From positions 1-14,876 of the forward strand of contig JBBIRA010000044.1 of NCBI GenBank assembly GCA_037442005.1: a DNA stretch of 14,876 nt. The letters run 5' to 3'. A program made the translations under genes and the position numbers. This stretch comes from Leptospirillum sp037442005. Its GTDB lineage: Bacteria; Nitrospirota; Leptospirillia; Leptospirillales; Leptospirillaceae. The notes beneath the pieces are model-generated. The model ran no database searches and was not told the DNA's origin. It saw nothing but the letters and a program-made list of their open reading frames with translations. Positions 1-7,800 of this stretch are shown in pieces. Positions within the stretch are counted from its first letter, which is position 1, and every line of letters starts with the position of its first letter.

Positions 1-932
1 AAGGGATCGACCCCGGCGGCGATCAGCCGTTCAAGCTCCGGGGACAATTGGGTTCGGAACCGCTCAAACACCTCCGTTGCTGAAAGTGCCATGGGCGAGT
101 CCAGAAAAAAGAAGGTTCCCGGCCGGATGCGGTCTTCCCGGAAAAACTGGCCGAAGACCCACAGAAGCTCCTGGGCCCGTTCCAGCGCAAAGGTCGGGAT
201 CAACACATTTCCTCCGGCGGAAAGGGTCTTTGTCACCACGGTCGCAAGCTGTTCGACGGATTCTTCCCGGGACCGGTGGTACCGGTCCCCATAGGTCGTC
301 TCCACCAGCACATAGTCCGAGTCCGCCGGCGGGGACCAGGGCTTGACCAGGGTCACGTTCCGGGGGCCTAAATCTCCGGAAAAAAGAATCCTGGTGGTTT
401 TTCCCTTTCTCCGGGCGACCACCTGGATCGAGGCGGAACCCAGGATATGGCCCGCATCGTAAAAAGTCGCGGTAATGTCCCGGAACAGCTTCACCGGAGC
501 CTCAAGCTCGACCGTCTGAAAAAGCGCCATCGTCTCCAGCACATCGGAGATGTTGTAAGTGGCATCCTCCCGCTTGTTCAGAACCCCTCTCACATGCTTG
601 TTCTTTCGATCCCGGGACTCTTCGTGCAGATGGGCGGCATCCTGAAGGACAATGCCGGCAAGAAGGCGGGTGGGAGCGGTGGCATAAATGGGACCTCTGA
701 ACCCCTGGCGCCAGAGAAGAGGAAGACGTCCGCAATGGTCGAGATGGGCATGGGTCAGTAACACCGCATCAATCTCGGAGGGATCGAAGCCGAACGGATC
801 GGATGTCCCGCCAAAAAGTTCGTCCTGTCCCTGGAAAAGACCGCAATCCACCAGGAGGTTGAAGCCGTCAACCGAAAGAAGATGACAGGATCCCGTGACG
901 CAAGAAGCCGCACCATGAAAAGAAAGATTCAT
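1..932 (-). CDS. Beta-CASP metallo-beta-lactamase-fold RNA nuclease (3' end outside window)
   Basis: Reading the minus strand from the ATG at 932-930 gives 310 uninterrupted codons that run off the left edge. The metallo-beta-lactamase zinc signature HAHLDH lies at residues 61-66, with further metal ligands at His162 (DAGHILGSA) and Asp187 (FSGDLG). The beta-CASP region begins with VETTYGD (Glu211) and includes the family-typical LDSPMA at 277-282. These features identify the beta-CASP group related to CPSF-73 and archaeal/bacterial RNA-processing exonucleases, which cut or trim RNA using two zinc ions. Family members are usually about 450-550 residues, so roughly a third, including the last beta-CASP histidines, is missing here because of the window edge. 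An AGGGGG Shine-Dalgarno sits just before the ATG. The gene is divergent from the MntA-HepT gene. The exact substrate cannot be read from the sequence. Confidence 0.9.
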   Translation of the reverse strand, partial: MNLSFHGAASCVTGSCHLLSVDGFNLLVDCGLFQGQDELFGGTSDPFGFDPSEIDAVLLTHAHLDHCGRLPLLWRQGFRGPIYATAPTRLLAGIVLQDAAHLHEESRDRKNKHVRGVLNKREDATYNISDVLETMALFQTVELEAPVKLFRDITATFYDAGHILGSASIQVVARRKGKTTRILFSGDLGPRNVTLVKPWSPPADSDYVLVETTYGDRYHRSREESVEQLATVVTKTLSAGGNVLIPTFALERAQELLWVFGQFFREDRIRPGTFFFLDSPMALSATEVFERFRTQLSPELERLIAAGVDP

Positions 933-1115
933 TCACACCCCCTGACATTGTTTGAACATGGACCCGTCTGTCCCATGGCCGGCCGCGGCCAAAAGAGTTC
1001 GCCAATGCTAACAAAAAGGCTTAAAATTCGAAAGCTTGCAGTCAAGAAAGAGGGGATCGGATATTGAGGCGGACCTATCCTTTTCATGGTATCCTTATCC
1101 AAAAAGGAGGGGACA
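933..1115. other. Divergent intergenic region between the nuclease and mntA-hepT
   Basis: This 183-base gap should hold promoters for both flanking genes. For the plus strand there is a weak pair, TTGCAG at 1036-1041 and GATATT at 1060-1065 with an 18-base spacer. No convincing minus-strand promoter was found. A perfect 10-base palindrome, GGCCGCGGCC, lies near 980-989. Short open frames crossing the gap have no ribosome site and no recognisable protein, so they are not called. Confidence 0.4.
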
Positions 1116-1898
1116 ATGGCGGTTACAGGATTGGTCGACAGGAAAACTGCCGATTCCGGGGAGCAAGCGGCAAGAAGGGTTCTATCCATTCTTTCCCGAC
1201 ACCGTTCGTCCCTCTTCGACCGTTTTGGGCTTGATCGTCTGGCGGTTTTCGGATCCACGGTTCGCGGAGACCATCGAAAAGGGAGTGATATCGATATCCT
1301 GGTGCGCTTCAGACAGGATAAGATAAAGGACTTTGATTCCGGGTTGTCCGATTATTATGGAGTTCTTTCCGAAATCAAAGAAGTTCTTTCCTCTGTCCTG
1401 AACCGCAAGCGGATTGATGTGAGCGACGAACGCACTCTCTTTCCTCAATACAGGGCATCCATCCTGGAAGAGGCGATGGACGTCCCCGCTGCCGGCGGAC
1501 CATTTGTTTTCGAGAAAAGGGGCCCTATGGAGAAAACGGTCAAAAAGTATTTCGAGGATATGAAAGAAGCCTGTCAGTATATTGAAGAAGATCTTCGTGG
1601 GCAGTCGCTGGAGGACTATCTAAAAAACAGGCCGCTTCGCCAAACTGTCGAACGCAATCTTGAAATTATCGGCGAAGCCGTCAACAAAGCCTCGAAGATT
1701 GACCCGGCCGTTAGAGAGAATCTGCCGGAAGCCGGAAAGCTGATCGGGCTCAGAAACCGGCTTATTCATGGATACGATTCCATTATTCATCCTCAGATCT
1801 TCCACAGTGTGAAAGACCTTCTCCCGGGACTCGAACAAAAGGTCCAGGAGCAGATCTGTATTCTGGAAGCCAAAGATCCGGCACGGAAGGAACAGTAA
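1116..1898 (+). CDS. Fused MntA-type nucleotidyltransferase antitoxin / HepT-type RNase toxin
   Basis: A 260-residue protein with two parts. Residues about 20-122 form a minimal nucleotidyltransferase domain with the exact GSX10DXD motif (Gly46-Ser47, Asp58, Asp60) and a probable third acidic residue, Asp101. Residues about 138-260 form a HepT/DUF86 helical domain with NLEIIGEAVN at 181-190 and the exact RX4HXY toxin motif (Arg213, His218, Tyr220). In known two-gene systems such as Shewanella MntA/HepT, the antitoxin adds AMP to the motif tyrosine of HepT and silences its RNase activity. Here both lie in one frame with no stop, joined by about 15 residues rich in Gly, Pro and Ala. The ATG at 1116 is chosen because AAGGAGGGG precedes it; an in-frame ATG at 1086 lacks such a site. 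No partner gene adjoins it. It may be an autoregulated toxin-antitoxin or a domesticated enzyme; toxicity is inferred, not shown. Confidence 0.88.
   Translation: MAVTGLVDRKTADSGEQAARRVLSILSRHRSSLFDRFGLDRLAVFGSTVRGDHRKGSDIDILVRFRQDKIKDFDSGLSDYYGVLSEIKEVLSSVLNRKRIDVSDERTLFPQYRASILEEAMDVPAAGGPFVFEKRGPMEKTVKKYFEDMKEACQYIEEDLRGQSLEDYLKNRPLRQTVERNLEIIGEAVNKASKIDPAVRENLPEAGKLIGLRNRLIHGYDSIIHPQIFHSVKDLLPGLEQKVQEQICILEAKDPARKEQ
1527..1898 (+). other. Possible internal start giving free HepT domain
   Basis: An in-frame ATG at 1527-1529 (residue 138 of the fusion) falls exactly where a stand-alone HepT would begin. It is preceded by AAAAGGGG at about 1515-1522, a plausible ribosome site with a short spacer. 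Use of this start would give a 123-residue HepT, within the usual size of free HepT toxins. This is a prediction from position and local sequence only. Confidence 0.35.
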
Positions 1899-1911
1899 AT
1901 AGACTTCCCAA

Positions 1912-1949
1912 CGACCCGGACTCAAGAAATCAGGTCGGGTCGGGATTTT
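1912..1949 (+). terminator. Probable Rho-independent terminator after mntA-hepT
   Basis: CGACCCG at 1912-1918 pairs perfectly with CGGGTCG at 1936-1942. The stem can extend inward by three more pairs past a bulged G. ATTTTAAT follows after GG. The T run is short, so termination may be incomplete. It starts 14 bases after the mntA-hepT stop. Confidence 0.5.
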
Positions 1950-2308
1950 AATCCATTGTGTCCCGTCTGCTTGAAAAGACTCTGTCGGCGTCAAGGTACC
2001 CAATCATTCTTACAGAAGATCCCCTCCCCCCATGAGGATCAAACCCCAGTCCCCTCAAAATGGGCGCCTGATAGCGACGGATTCATTCCCGGACGACCAA
2101 CTCCCTCAAATTCCCCTTGATGTCACACAGTCAAGTTTCCCCGCATGGATCTGTATAAACAATCAAAGATCTTTTATCGTATCAGATTCTATGTGAAAAT
2201 TTCCAATAGTTGAAAACGGCGAGTGAAAAAGAGAAACCGGCCAGAAGATACTTTAACGGTGGCCGGATCGGGAAAAAGATTTCGCCGGTTTTGGGCTGCT
2301 GGCAATTC

Positions 2309-2337
2309 TTTTCAATTCTCCGGGGATTGTTTATAAT
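2309..2337 (+). promoter_or_regulatory. Sigma-70-type promoter for the hemL operon
   Basis: A perfect TATAAT -10 box lies at 2332-2337, and TTTTCA (4 of 6 matches to TTGACA) lies at 2309-2314 with the ideal 17-base spacer. Predicted transcription start is near 2344, leaving a leader of about 47 bases before the TTG start of hemL. This is the best promoter in the window and probably serves the seven-gene operon. Confidence 0.6.
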
Positions 2338-2344
2338 TCCCCGG
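2320..2344. repeat. Inverted repeat bracketing the hemL -10 box
   Basis: CCGGGGA (2320-2326) and TCCCCGG (2338-2344) are perfect inverted 7-base arms separated by 11 bases that contain the TATAAT box. The right arm reaches the predicted transcription start. An arrangement like this could be an operator for a dimeric repressor, but no regulator is identified. Confidence 0.45.
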
Positions 2345-2390
2345 ATAACCCCGGTTCTTGTTTACGACATTGAGATCTGCAGGAGGTTTC

Positions 2391-3707
2391 TTGACACAAT
2401 CTGAAGCATTGTATCGCCGGGCCAAAGCCATTTTCCCCGGTGGAGTCAGCAGTCCGGTACGGGCATTCGGCGCAGTGGGAGGCGTTCCCCCCTTTATAAG
2501 AAGCGCCTCCGGGTGTTATCTGACCGATGTCGATGGCCGGGAATATATCGACTATGTCCTTTCTTACGGCCCGCATATTCTGGGCCATGGTGATCCTGAT
2601 GTTCTGGACCGGCTCCATGCGGCCATCAACCGTGGTCTCAGTTTCGGAGCCCCTTCCGAAGATGAACTCGCGCTGGGAGAGATGATCGTTTCCGCCCTTC
2701 CGTCAATCGAGCGTTTACGGTTCGTTAACTCCGGCACAGAAGCCACCATGAGCGCCATCCGTCTTGCAAGAGGCGTGACGGGACGGTCTAAAATCCTGAA
2801 GTTTGAAGGGGGATACCACGGACATGCCGACTCCCTTCTGGTCAAGGCCGGGTCGGGAAGCGCCACCTTCGGGGTTCCCTCCTCTGCCGGCGTTCCGCCT
2901 GAAATCGCCCGGGAAACGCTGACCCTTCCCTATAATGACACCCAACGCCTGAAAGAGCTGTTCTCCGCGCAAGGTGACGGGATCGCCTGCGTGATCATCG
3001 AACCCGTCTGCGGAAATATGGGGGTCGTTGTCCCTGACGAGGAGTTTCTTCGCGAACTGCAGAGACTTTCCAGCCACCATGGCGCTCTCCTGATCGCCGA
3101 CGAGATCATGACAGGATTCCGGCAGACCTACGGAGGGGCCCAGATCCTTTTCTCCCTGGAGCCGGATATTACAACGCTCGGCAAAATCATTGGCGGCGGA
3201 CTTCCGGTCGGAGCCTACGGGGCCTCCGCCAAAATCATGTCGCACATTTCTCCCGAAGGGCCGGTCTATCAGGCCGGAACCCTCTCCGGAAACTCGGCCG
3301 CCATGGCCGCCGGCCTTGCAACCATCCAGAAACTCAAAACACCGGCCCTTTATTCCCAGCTCGAAGAACAGGGAAGAACCCTAGCCCAGGGACTGAAAGA
3401 GGCTATTTCCCGCTTTTCCCTTCCGGCACGGATCAACCGGATGGGATCCATGATGACGCTGTTTTTCACATCGGAACCGGTGACAGACTGGGCCTCGGCC
3501 GCACGTTCCGATACCCAGCTCTTCAAGGTCTTTTTCCACGAGGCCCTGAAAGAAGGGATTTATCTTCCCCCTTCCCAGTTTGAAGCCTTCTTCCTTTCTA
3601 CCCGACATGATGAATCCGTCATCAGGACATCGATCGAGAAAATGACACGCGCCCTTGCCGCCTGCCGCAGCTGGATCGACCAGGGCCGACCGGAATACAC
3701 CCCTTAG
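2391..3707 (+). CDS. hemL: Glutamate-1-semialdehyde 2,1-aminomutase
   Basis: A 438-residue PLP enzyme that converts glutamate-1-semialdehyde to 5-aminolevulinate, the first dedicated tetrapyrrole precursor, in the C5 pathway with HemA. The N-terminus carries the family pattern IFPGGVSSPVRAF, followed by NSGTEATMSAIRLAR, EGGYHGHAD, ADEIMTGFR (Asp237) and TLGKIIGGGLPVGAYG. The PLP lysine falls at residue 265 when counted from the TTG at 2391, the number usually quoted for the E. coli enzyme, which supports this start. AGGAGG at 2381-2386 precedes that TTG by four bases. An earlier in-frame TTG at 2358 has no such site. It is the first gene of the operon and is followed 11 bases later by gmhA. 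Length is normal for the family. Confidence 0.97.
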   Translation: MTQSEALYRRAKAIFPGGVSSPVRAFGAVGGVPPFIRSASGCYLTDVDGREYIDYVLSYGPHILGHGDPDVLDRLHAAINRGLSFGAPSEDELALGEMIVSALPSIERLRFVNSGTEATMSAIRLARGVTGRSKILKFEGGYHGHADSLLVKAGSGSATFGVPSSAGVPPEIARETLTLPYNDTQRLKELFSAQGDGIACVIIEPVCGNMGVVVPDEEFLRELQRLSSHHGALLIADEIMTGFRQTYGGAQILFSLEPDITTLGKIIGGGLPVGAYGASAKIMSHISPEGPVYQAGTLSGNSAAMAAGLATIQKLKTPALYSQLEEQGRTLAQGLKEAISRFSLPARINRMGSMMTLFFTSEPVTDWASAARSDTQLFKVFFHEALKEGIYLPPSQFEAFFLSTRHDESVIRTSIEKMTRALAACRSWIDQGRPEYTP

Positions 3708-3718
3708 AGGAGAACCCC

Positions 3719-4315
3719 TTGAGCGCATCGGCCAATGAGGTCCGCATCAGTAAAATGAAAGCCATTTTCGAAGAAAGCCTTTCCGTCAAGGAGGCCTTTA
3801 TGAAATCCTCCCTGCCCCAGCTGGCCCAGGTTGTCGACATGATCGTCACCTGCTACCGCCAGGGAGGAAAAATCCTTATTTTCGGCAATGGAGGAAGCTC
3901 TTCCGATGCCTGCCATATCGCCGGCGAACTGGTAAGCCGCTTTTACAAGGACCGGAAAGGGCTGCCGGCCATCGCCCTGGGAACGAACATGGCCACGCTG
4001 ACCAGCATTTCCAATGATTACTCCTACGAAGAAATCTTTGCCCGGGAGGTGGAAGCCCACGGACGCCCCGGAGATATTGCCATCGGAATCAGCACCAGCG
4101 GAAACTCGAAGAACGTTCTGAAAGGAATGGAAAAAGCCCATAGCCTCGGGCTCAAAACCATCGCACTGACCGGAGGAACAGGAGGGAAGCTGAAAGAAAT
4201 GGCCGATTTGGCTATCGTTGTCCCCTCCAAAATGACCCCGCGGATTCAGGAAACCCACATCACGCTTGGACATGCATTCTGTGAACTGGTCGAGGAAGAG
4301 CTCTTTGCCTCCTGA
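3719..4315 (+). CDS. gmhA: Sedoheptulose-7-phosphate isomerase (phosphoheptose isomerase)
   Basis: A 198-residue cytosolic SIS-domain enzyme making D-glycero-D-manno-heptose 7-phosphate, the first step of ADP-heptose synthesis for LPS core. Visible motifs are FGNGGSSSDACHIAGELVSRF (55-75, family form FGNGGSAADAQH), the phosphate-binding GISTSGNS (123-130), and IQETHITLGH (176-185), which carries the C-terminal catalytic and metal residues. TTG at 3719 is taken as the start because GAGGAG sits about five bases before it; the next in-frame ATG, 12 codons on, has no comparable site. The gene follows hemL by 11 bases and overlaps the next heptose gene by 11, consistent with translational coupling. 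The length is typical. Confidence 0.95.
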   Translation: MSASANEVRISKMKAIFEESLSVKEAFMKSSLPQLAQVVDMIVTCYRQGGKILIFGNGGSSSDACHIAGELVSRFYKDRKGLPAIALGTNMATLTSISNDYSYEEIFAREVEAHGRPGDIAIGISTSGNSKNVLKGMEKAHSLGLKTIALTGGTGGKLKEMADLAIVVPSKMTPRIQETHITLGHAFCELVEEELFAS

Positions 4316-4841
4316 AAAAGGTCCCCCTTCCGAACTTTTTTCCACCCGGGGAAAGATTCATCGACTCGAGACGCTTCTGCCTCTTCTTGCCCGGAAAAGG
4401 GAAGAGGGGCAGAAGATTGTTTTTACGAACGGCTGTTTCGACCTTCTCCATGCCGGTCATGTCGAAGTGCTTGAATCCGCCAGAAGTCTTGGAGATTTCC
4501 TCATTGTCGCCCTGAACACCGATGCCTCCGTTTCCCGGCTCAAGGGACCGTTACGCCCCATCGTTCCCGAGGACCGGAGAGCCCGGGTCATGGCCTCTCT
4601 CGGTGCGGTGGATGCCGTAATCCTTTTTGACGAACCAACCCCCCAGGAACTGATCGAACAAACCCGACCGGACGTTCTCGTCAAGGGCGGAGACTGGGAG
4701 GTCCACCGGATTGTCGGCTCAGCTTTTGTCCTCGATCGTGGCGGTCAGGTCATCTCTATTCCCCTTGTGCCCGACTCATCGACCACAGGGCTTGTCGACC
4801 TGATTCTGAAAAAACATGGGCAACCCCCCAAGAGCTCCTAG
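4305..4841 (+). CDS. rfaE2: D-glycero-beta-D-manno-heptose 1-phosphate adenylyltransferase (HldE C-terminal type)
   Basis: A 178-residue cytidylyltransferase-like protein equal to the C-terminal half of E. coli HldE. It attaches AMP to heptose 1-phosphate to give ADP-heptose. It shows TNGCFDLLHAGH (41-52) with the nucleotide-binding HXGH, then LKGPLRPIVPEDRRARVMASL and VLVKGGDW (124-131), and a late STTGL motif. The ribokinase-like kinase half is absent, so a separate RfaE1/HldA kinase and a GmhB phosphatase must be encoded elsewhere. No ATG lies near the expected N-terminus. TTG at 4305 follows GAGGAAG at 4292-4298 and overlaps the gmhA end by 11 bases. Earlier starts (GTG 4281, ATG 4272) would lengthen the overlap without a ribosome site. 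Confidence 0.93.
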   Translation: MPPEKGPPSELFSTRGKIHRLETLLPLLARKREEGQKIVFTNGCFDLLHAGHVEVLESARSLGDFLIVALNTDASVSRLKGPLRPIVPEDRRARVMASLGAVDAVILFDEPTPQELIEQTRPDVLVKGGDWEVHRIVGSAFVLDRGGQVISIPLVPDSSTTGLVDLILKKHGQPPKSS

Positions 4842-7800
4842 AAATGGCCTTTCGTTGAAAACCTTCTTTCCAGCCTTAAGCTCCCGGATCAAACAACTCA
4901 TCCCTTCCCGTTTGGAACCCGGAAAAGAGATACTTATTTCCGGCATCCCGACAGAGGCCTCCTTTCTGATGGCGGGAATCATCAGGGACCAGATCCCGGG
5001 AAGAACCCTCTGGATCCTGACAGCCAACATGGACCGGGCCAGAACCCTCTATAACGAAATCCAAAGCTTCAACGCCATTCTTCCCGATTCTCCCGATGGC
5101 CTTCTGTTTCCCGAGGAAGAAACCCTGCCATACGAAGAAGAAAGCCCTCCCGACCTGATCAGGGCCGAACGGATTTCCGCCCTGACCACGCTTGCCAGAA
5201 CCCGGGTTCCCTTTGTCGTCACGACCTATCCCGCAATCTCCCGAAAAACCCTTCCCAAAAGGCTTCTCTCGGAGGGGATCTCCACGATTGCCACGGGACT
5301 GGTCATTGACCGCCATGACCTTCTGGAAACACTCATGAACCTGGGATTCTTCAGGGTTCCTCAGGTGACCGCCCCGGGTGAGTTTTCAGTCCGGGGAGCC
5401 ATTCTTGACCTTTATACGCCGGCAAGACCGGAACCTGTCCGTCTCGAATTTACCGATGACGAACTGACCTCCATGAAGGCGTTTGACCCGAATACCCAGC
5501 GTTCGATGGGGCCCCTTCAAAGCCTTGATCTCGCCCCCGGCCACGAATGGCTCCCCCCGGTTCATCGTGATCACCTGTCGGGCCTACTGAAGGATTTTCT
5601 CAGCGACCACCAGGCAACGCCCCTTTCTCCGGGAATTGAACGGCATATCGCACTGTTTTACGACGATGCCATGAGCCCGATCGACTATACGGCCGATCCC
5701 GTTCTCTTCATTGAAGACCAGAATACGTTGCAAAGCCGTATCTCCGACTGGCAAAACCGGATTTTCGAGGCTTACAATCAGCTTGAGGAAGAGGAAAGAG
5801 TCTTTCTTCCACCGCCGGATCGGTCTTTTCTTTCTTCAGCCGCAGAAAACCCCTTTTCGTTCGGAACGAATATCCCAAGAATCATTACCACGGTCTTTCA
5901 AAACGATCCGGACGCTCCGCCCCTTTTCTCTCCCCCTTCATCCCAGATTGACCTGAAAGAGTCCTGGATCCCCAGACTTCGGGAGCTGACCCGGGAGAAA
6001 AGGGTCATTACCTTTTTTGGAAGTCGCGGCCAGAAAGACCGTTTTCAGGAGATTCTTGATAATCAGACCATCCCTTACACACCTCTTTCCGGACTGCCGG
6101 AAGCCTCTCCTGCACTTCCCGGCTCCATTGAGACCATCCTTGGCGATATCGGACAAGGTATTTTCGTTGAACCCGACCAGGTCCTTCTGGTGTCAGACAC
6201 CTTCCTGTTCAGAAAAAAATATGACAGGAACCGGAAGGCCCCTTTCAAAACGGCGGTTGCAACATTCAACCGGGACCAGATCAGACTCACCGAAGGGGAG
6301 CCCGTGGTGCACCTTCAGCAGGGAATCGGCCTTTACCGTGGACTGAAAGGAATCGAAGTCGGATCCATCCCGGGAGAATTCCTCATTATCGAATACCGGG
6401 ACGGAGACAAGCTCTACGTCCCGGTCGACCAGATCGACCTGATCAAGCCCTGGAGGGGGCCGGAAGGGTCTCTTCCCAAACTTGACCGTCTGGGTGGCCA
6501 CTCCTGGCAAAAAACAAGATCCCGGGTCCGGAAAGAAATTGAAAAAGTCTCCCAGGAACTGGTCGATCTTTATGCCAAGAGAAAAGCCCTTCCCGGATTT
6601 GCCTTTTCCCAGAACTCACTGATGCAGGCCGAATTCGAAAATTCGTTCCCTCATGACCTGACCCCGGACCAGGAAGAAGCCATCCAGGCGATTCAAGAAG
6701 ACATGGAATCGCCGACTCCGATGGACCGGCTCATCTTAGGAGAAGTCGGGTTCGGAAAAACCGAAGTGGCGATGCGGGCCGCCTTCAAGGCGGTGGCAGA
6801 CGGCAAACAGGTCGCCGTCCTGGTGCCCACAACGCTTCTCTGCCTCCAGCACTATGAAACCTTCAGGGAGCGGTTTTCCGGATTCCCCATCCGGATTGCC
6901 CAGCTTTCACGAATGATTTCCGCCAGGGAGCAAAAATCGCTCCGGGGCGACCTCAGCGAAGGAAAAATCGATATCATCATCGGCACATCCGCCCTTCTCG
7001 GTCCACAGAACAGCTTCAGGGATCTGGGACTTCTCATCATCGACGAAGAGCAGCGATTCGGCGTCGGCCACAAAGAAAGACTTAAAAACAAGCATCCGTC
7101 CGTCGATGTCCTGACCCTGTCCGCAACACCCATTCCGAGAACCCTTCAGATGTCGCTTTCCGGACTCCGGGGGATCAGCTTCATCATGACTCCCCCTCCC
7201 GGCAGAAAGCCGATCAAGACCGCGATTCTTCCCTTTGACCGCCATCGGATCCGTGAAGCGATCGACCGGGAACTCGCCCGGGACGGCCAGGTCTTTTTTG
7301 TGCATAACCGGGTCAGCTCGATTTCCCGCATGGCCCATTATATTTCTTCGCTGTTTCCGGGAGTTCCCGTCGGAACCGCCCATGGCCAGATGGAAAACCA
7401 GCTCATGGAAACGATCATGGACCGTTTCATTTCCGGCCACTACCGGATCCTGGTCTCCACCGCCATCGTCGAATCCGGCATTGATATTCCCCAGGCCAAC
7501 ACAATCATCATCAACCGCTCCGATCTCTTCGGCATTGCGGAACTTTACCAGCTACGCGGACGGGTCGGTCGCTCGGGGCAGCAGGCGTATTGCTATTTCC
7601 TGATCCCGGGTGAAGGGGGAATGACCGATCTTGCGAAAAAACGGCTGAAAACACTGCAGGATAATACCGAACTGGGCTCGGGATACCAGATTGCCATGCG
7701 GGATCTTGAAATCCGGGGGGCGGGGAGTCTTCTCGGCCATCAGCAAACCGGCCACATCACCATGGTGGGGATTGACCTCTACATGGAAATGGTTGAAGAA

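Larger units (their letters stand above)
1899..2390. other. Roughly 490-base non-coding stretch upstream of hemL
   Basis: Apart from the terminator at its left end and the hemL promoter at its right end, no gene can be supported here. The middle is more AT-rich than its surroundings (around 2110-2220). It holds a perfect 10-base palindrome, AAAGATCTTT (2165-2174), a TATAAA box at 2154-2159 without a good -35, and a weak CTTGA/TCAAG inverted repeat near 2117-2136. A 64-codon frame at 2210-2404 starts with TTG, has no ribosome site and overlaps the hemL start, so it is not called. Confidence 0.5.

Noticed and set aside
980..989. GGCCGCGGCC palindrome as an operator
   Set aside because: Short GC palindromes are expected by chance in this DNA, and no promoter element is aligned with it.
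929..1258. 109-codon minus-strand frame across the nuclease/mntA-hepT gap
   Set aside because: It is antisense to the nucleotidyltransferase motif region and overlaps the nuclease start, with no protein features.
2210..2404. Small 64-codon frame with a hydrophobic stretch upstream of hemL
   Set aside because: It starts with TTG without a ribosome site, spans the hemL promoter and runs into the hemL start.
2715..3245. 176-codon minus-strand frame inside hemL
   Set aside because: hemL motifs occupy the plus strand throughout, and the antisense product has no recognisable motif or start signal.
3704..4345. 213-codon open frame on the minus strand opposite gmhA
   Set aside because: It lies antisense to a clear family member, has no ribosome site, and its Gly/Ser/Phe-rich sequence resembles no family I recognise. 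It is a shadow of GC-biased codon use.
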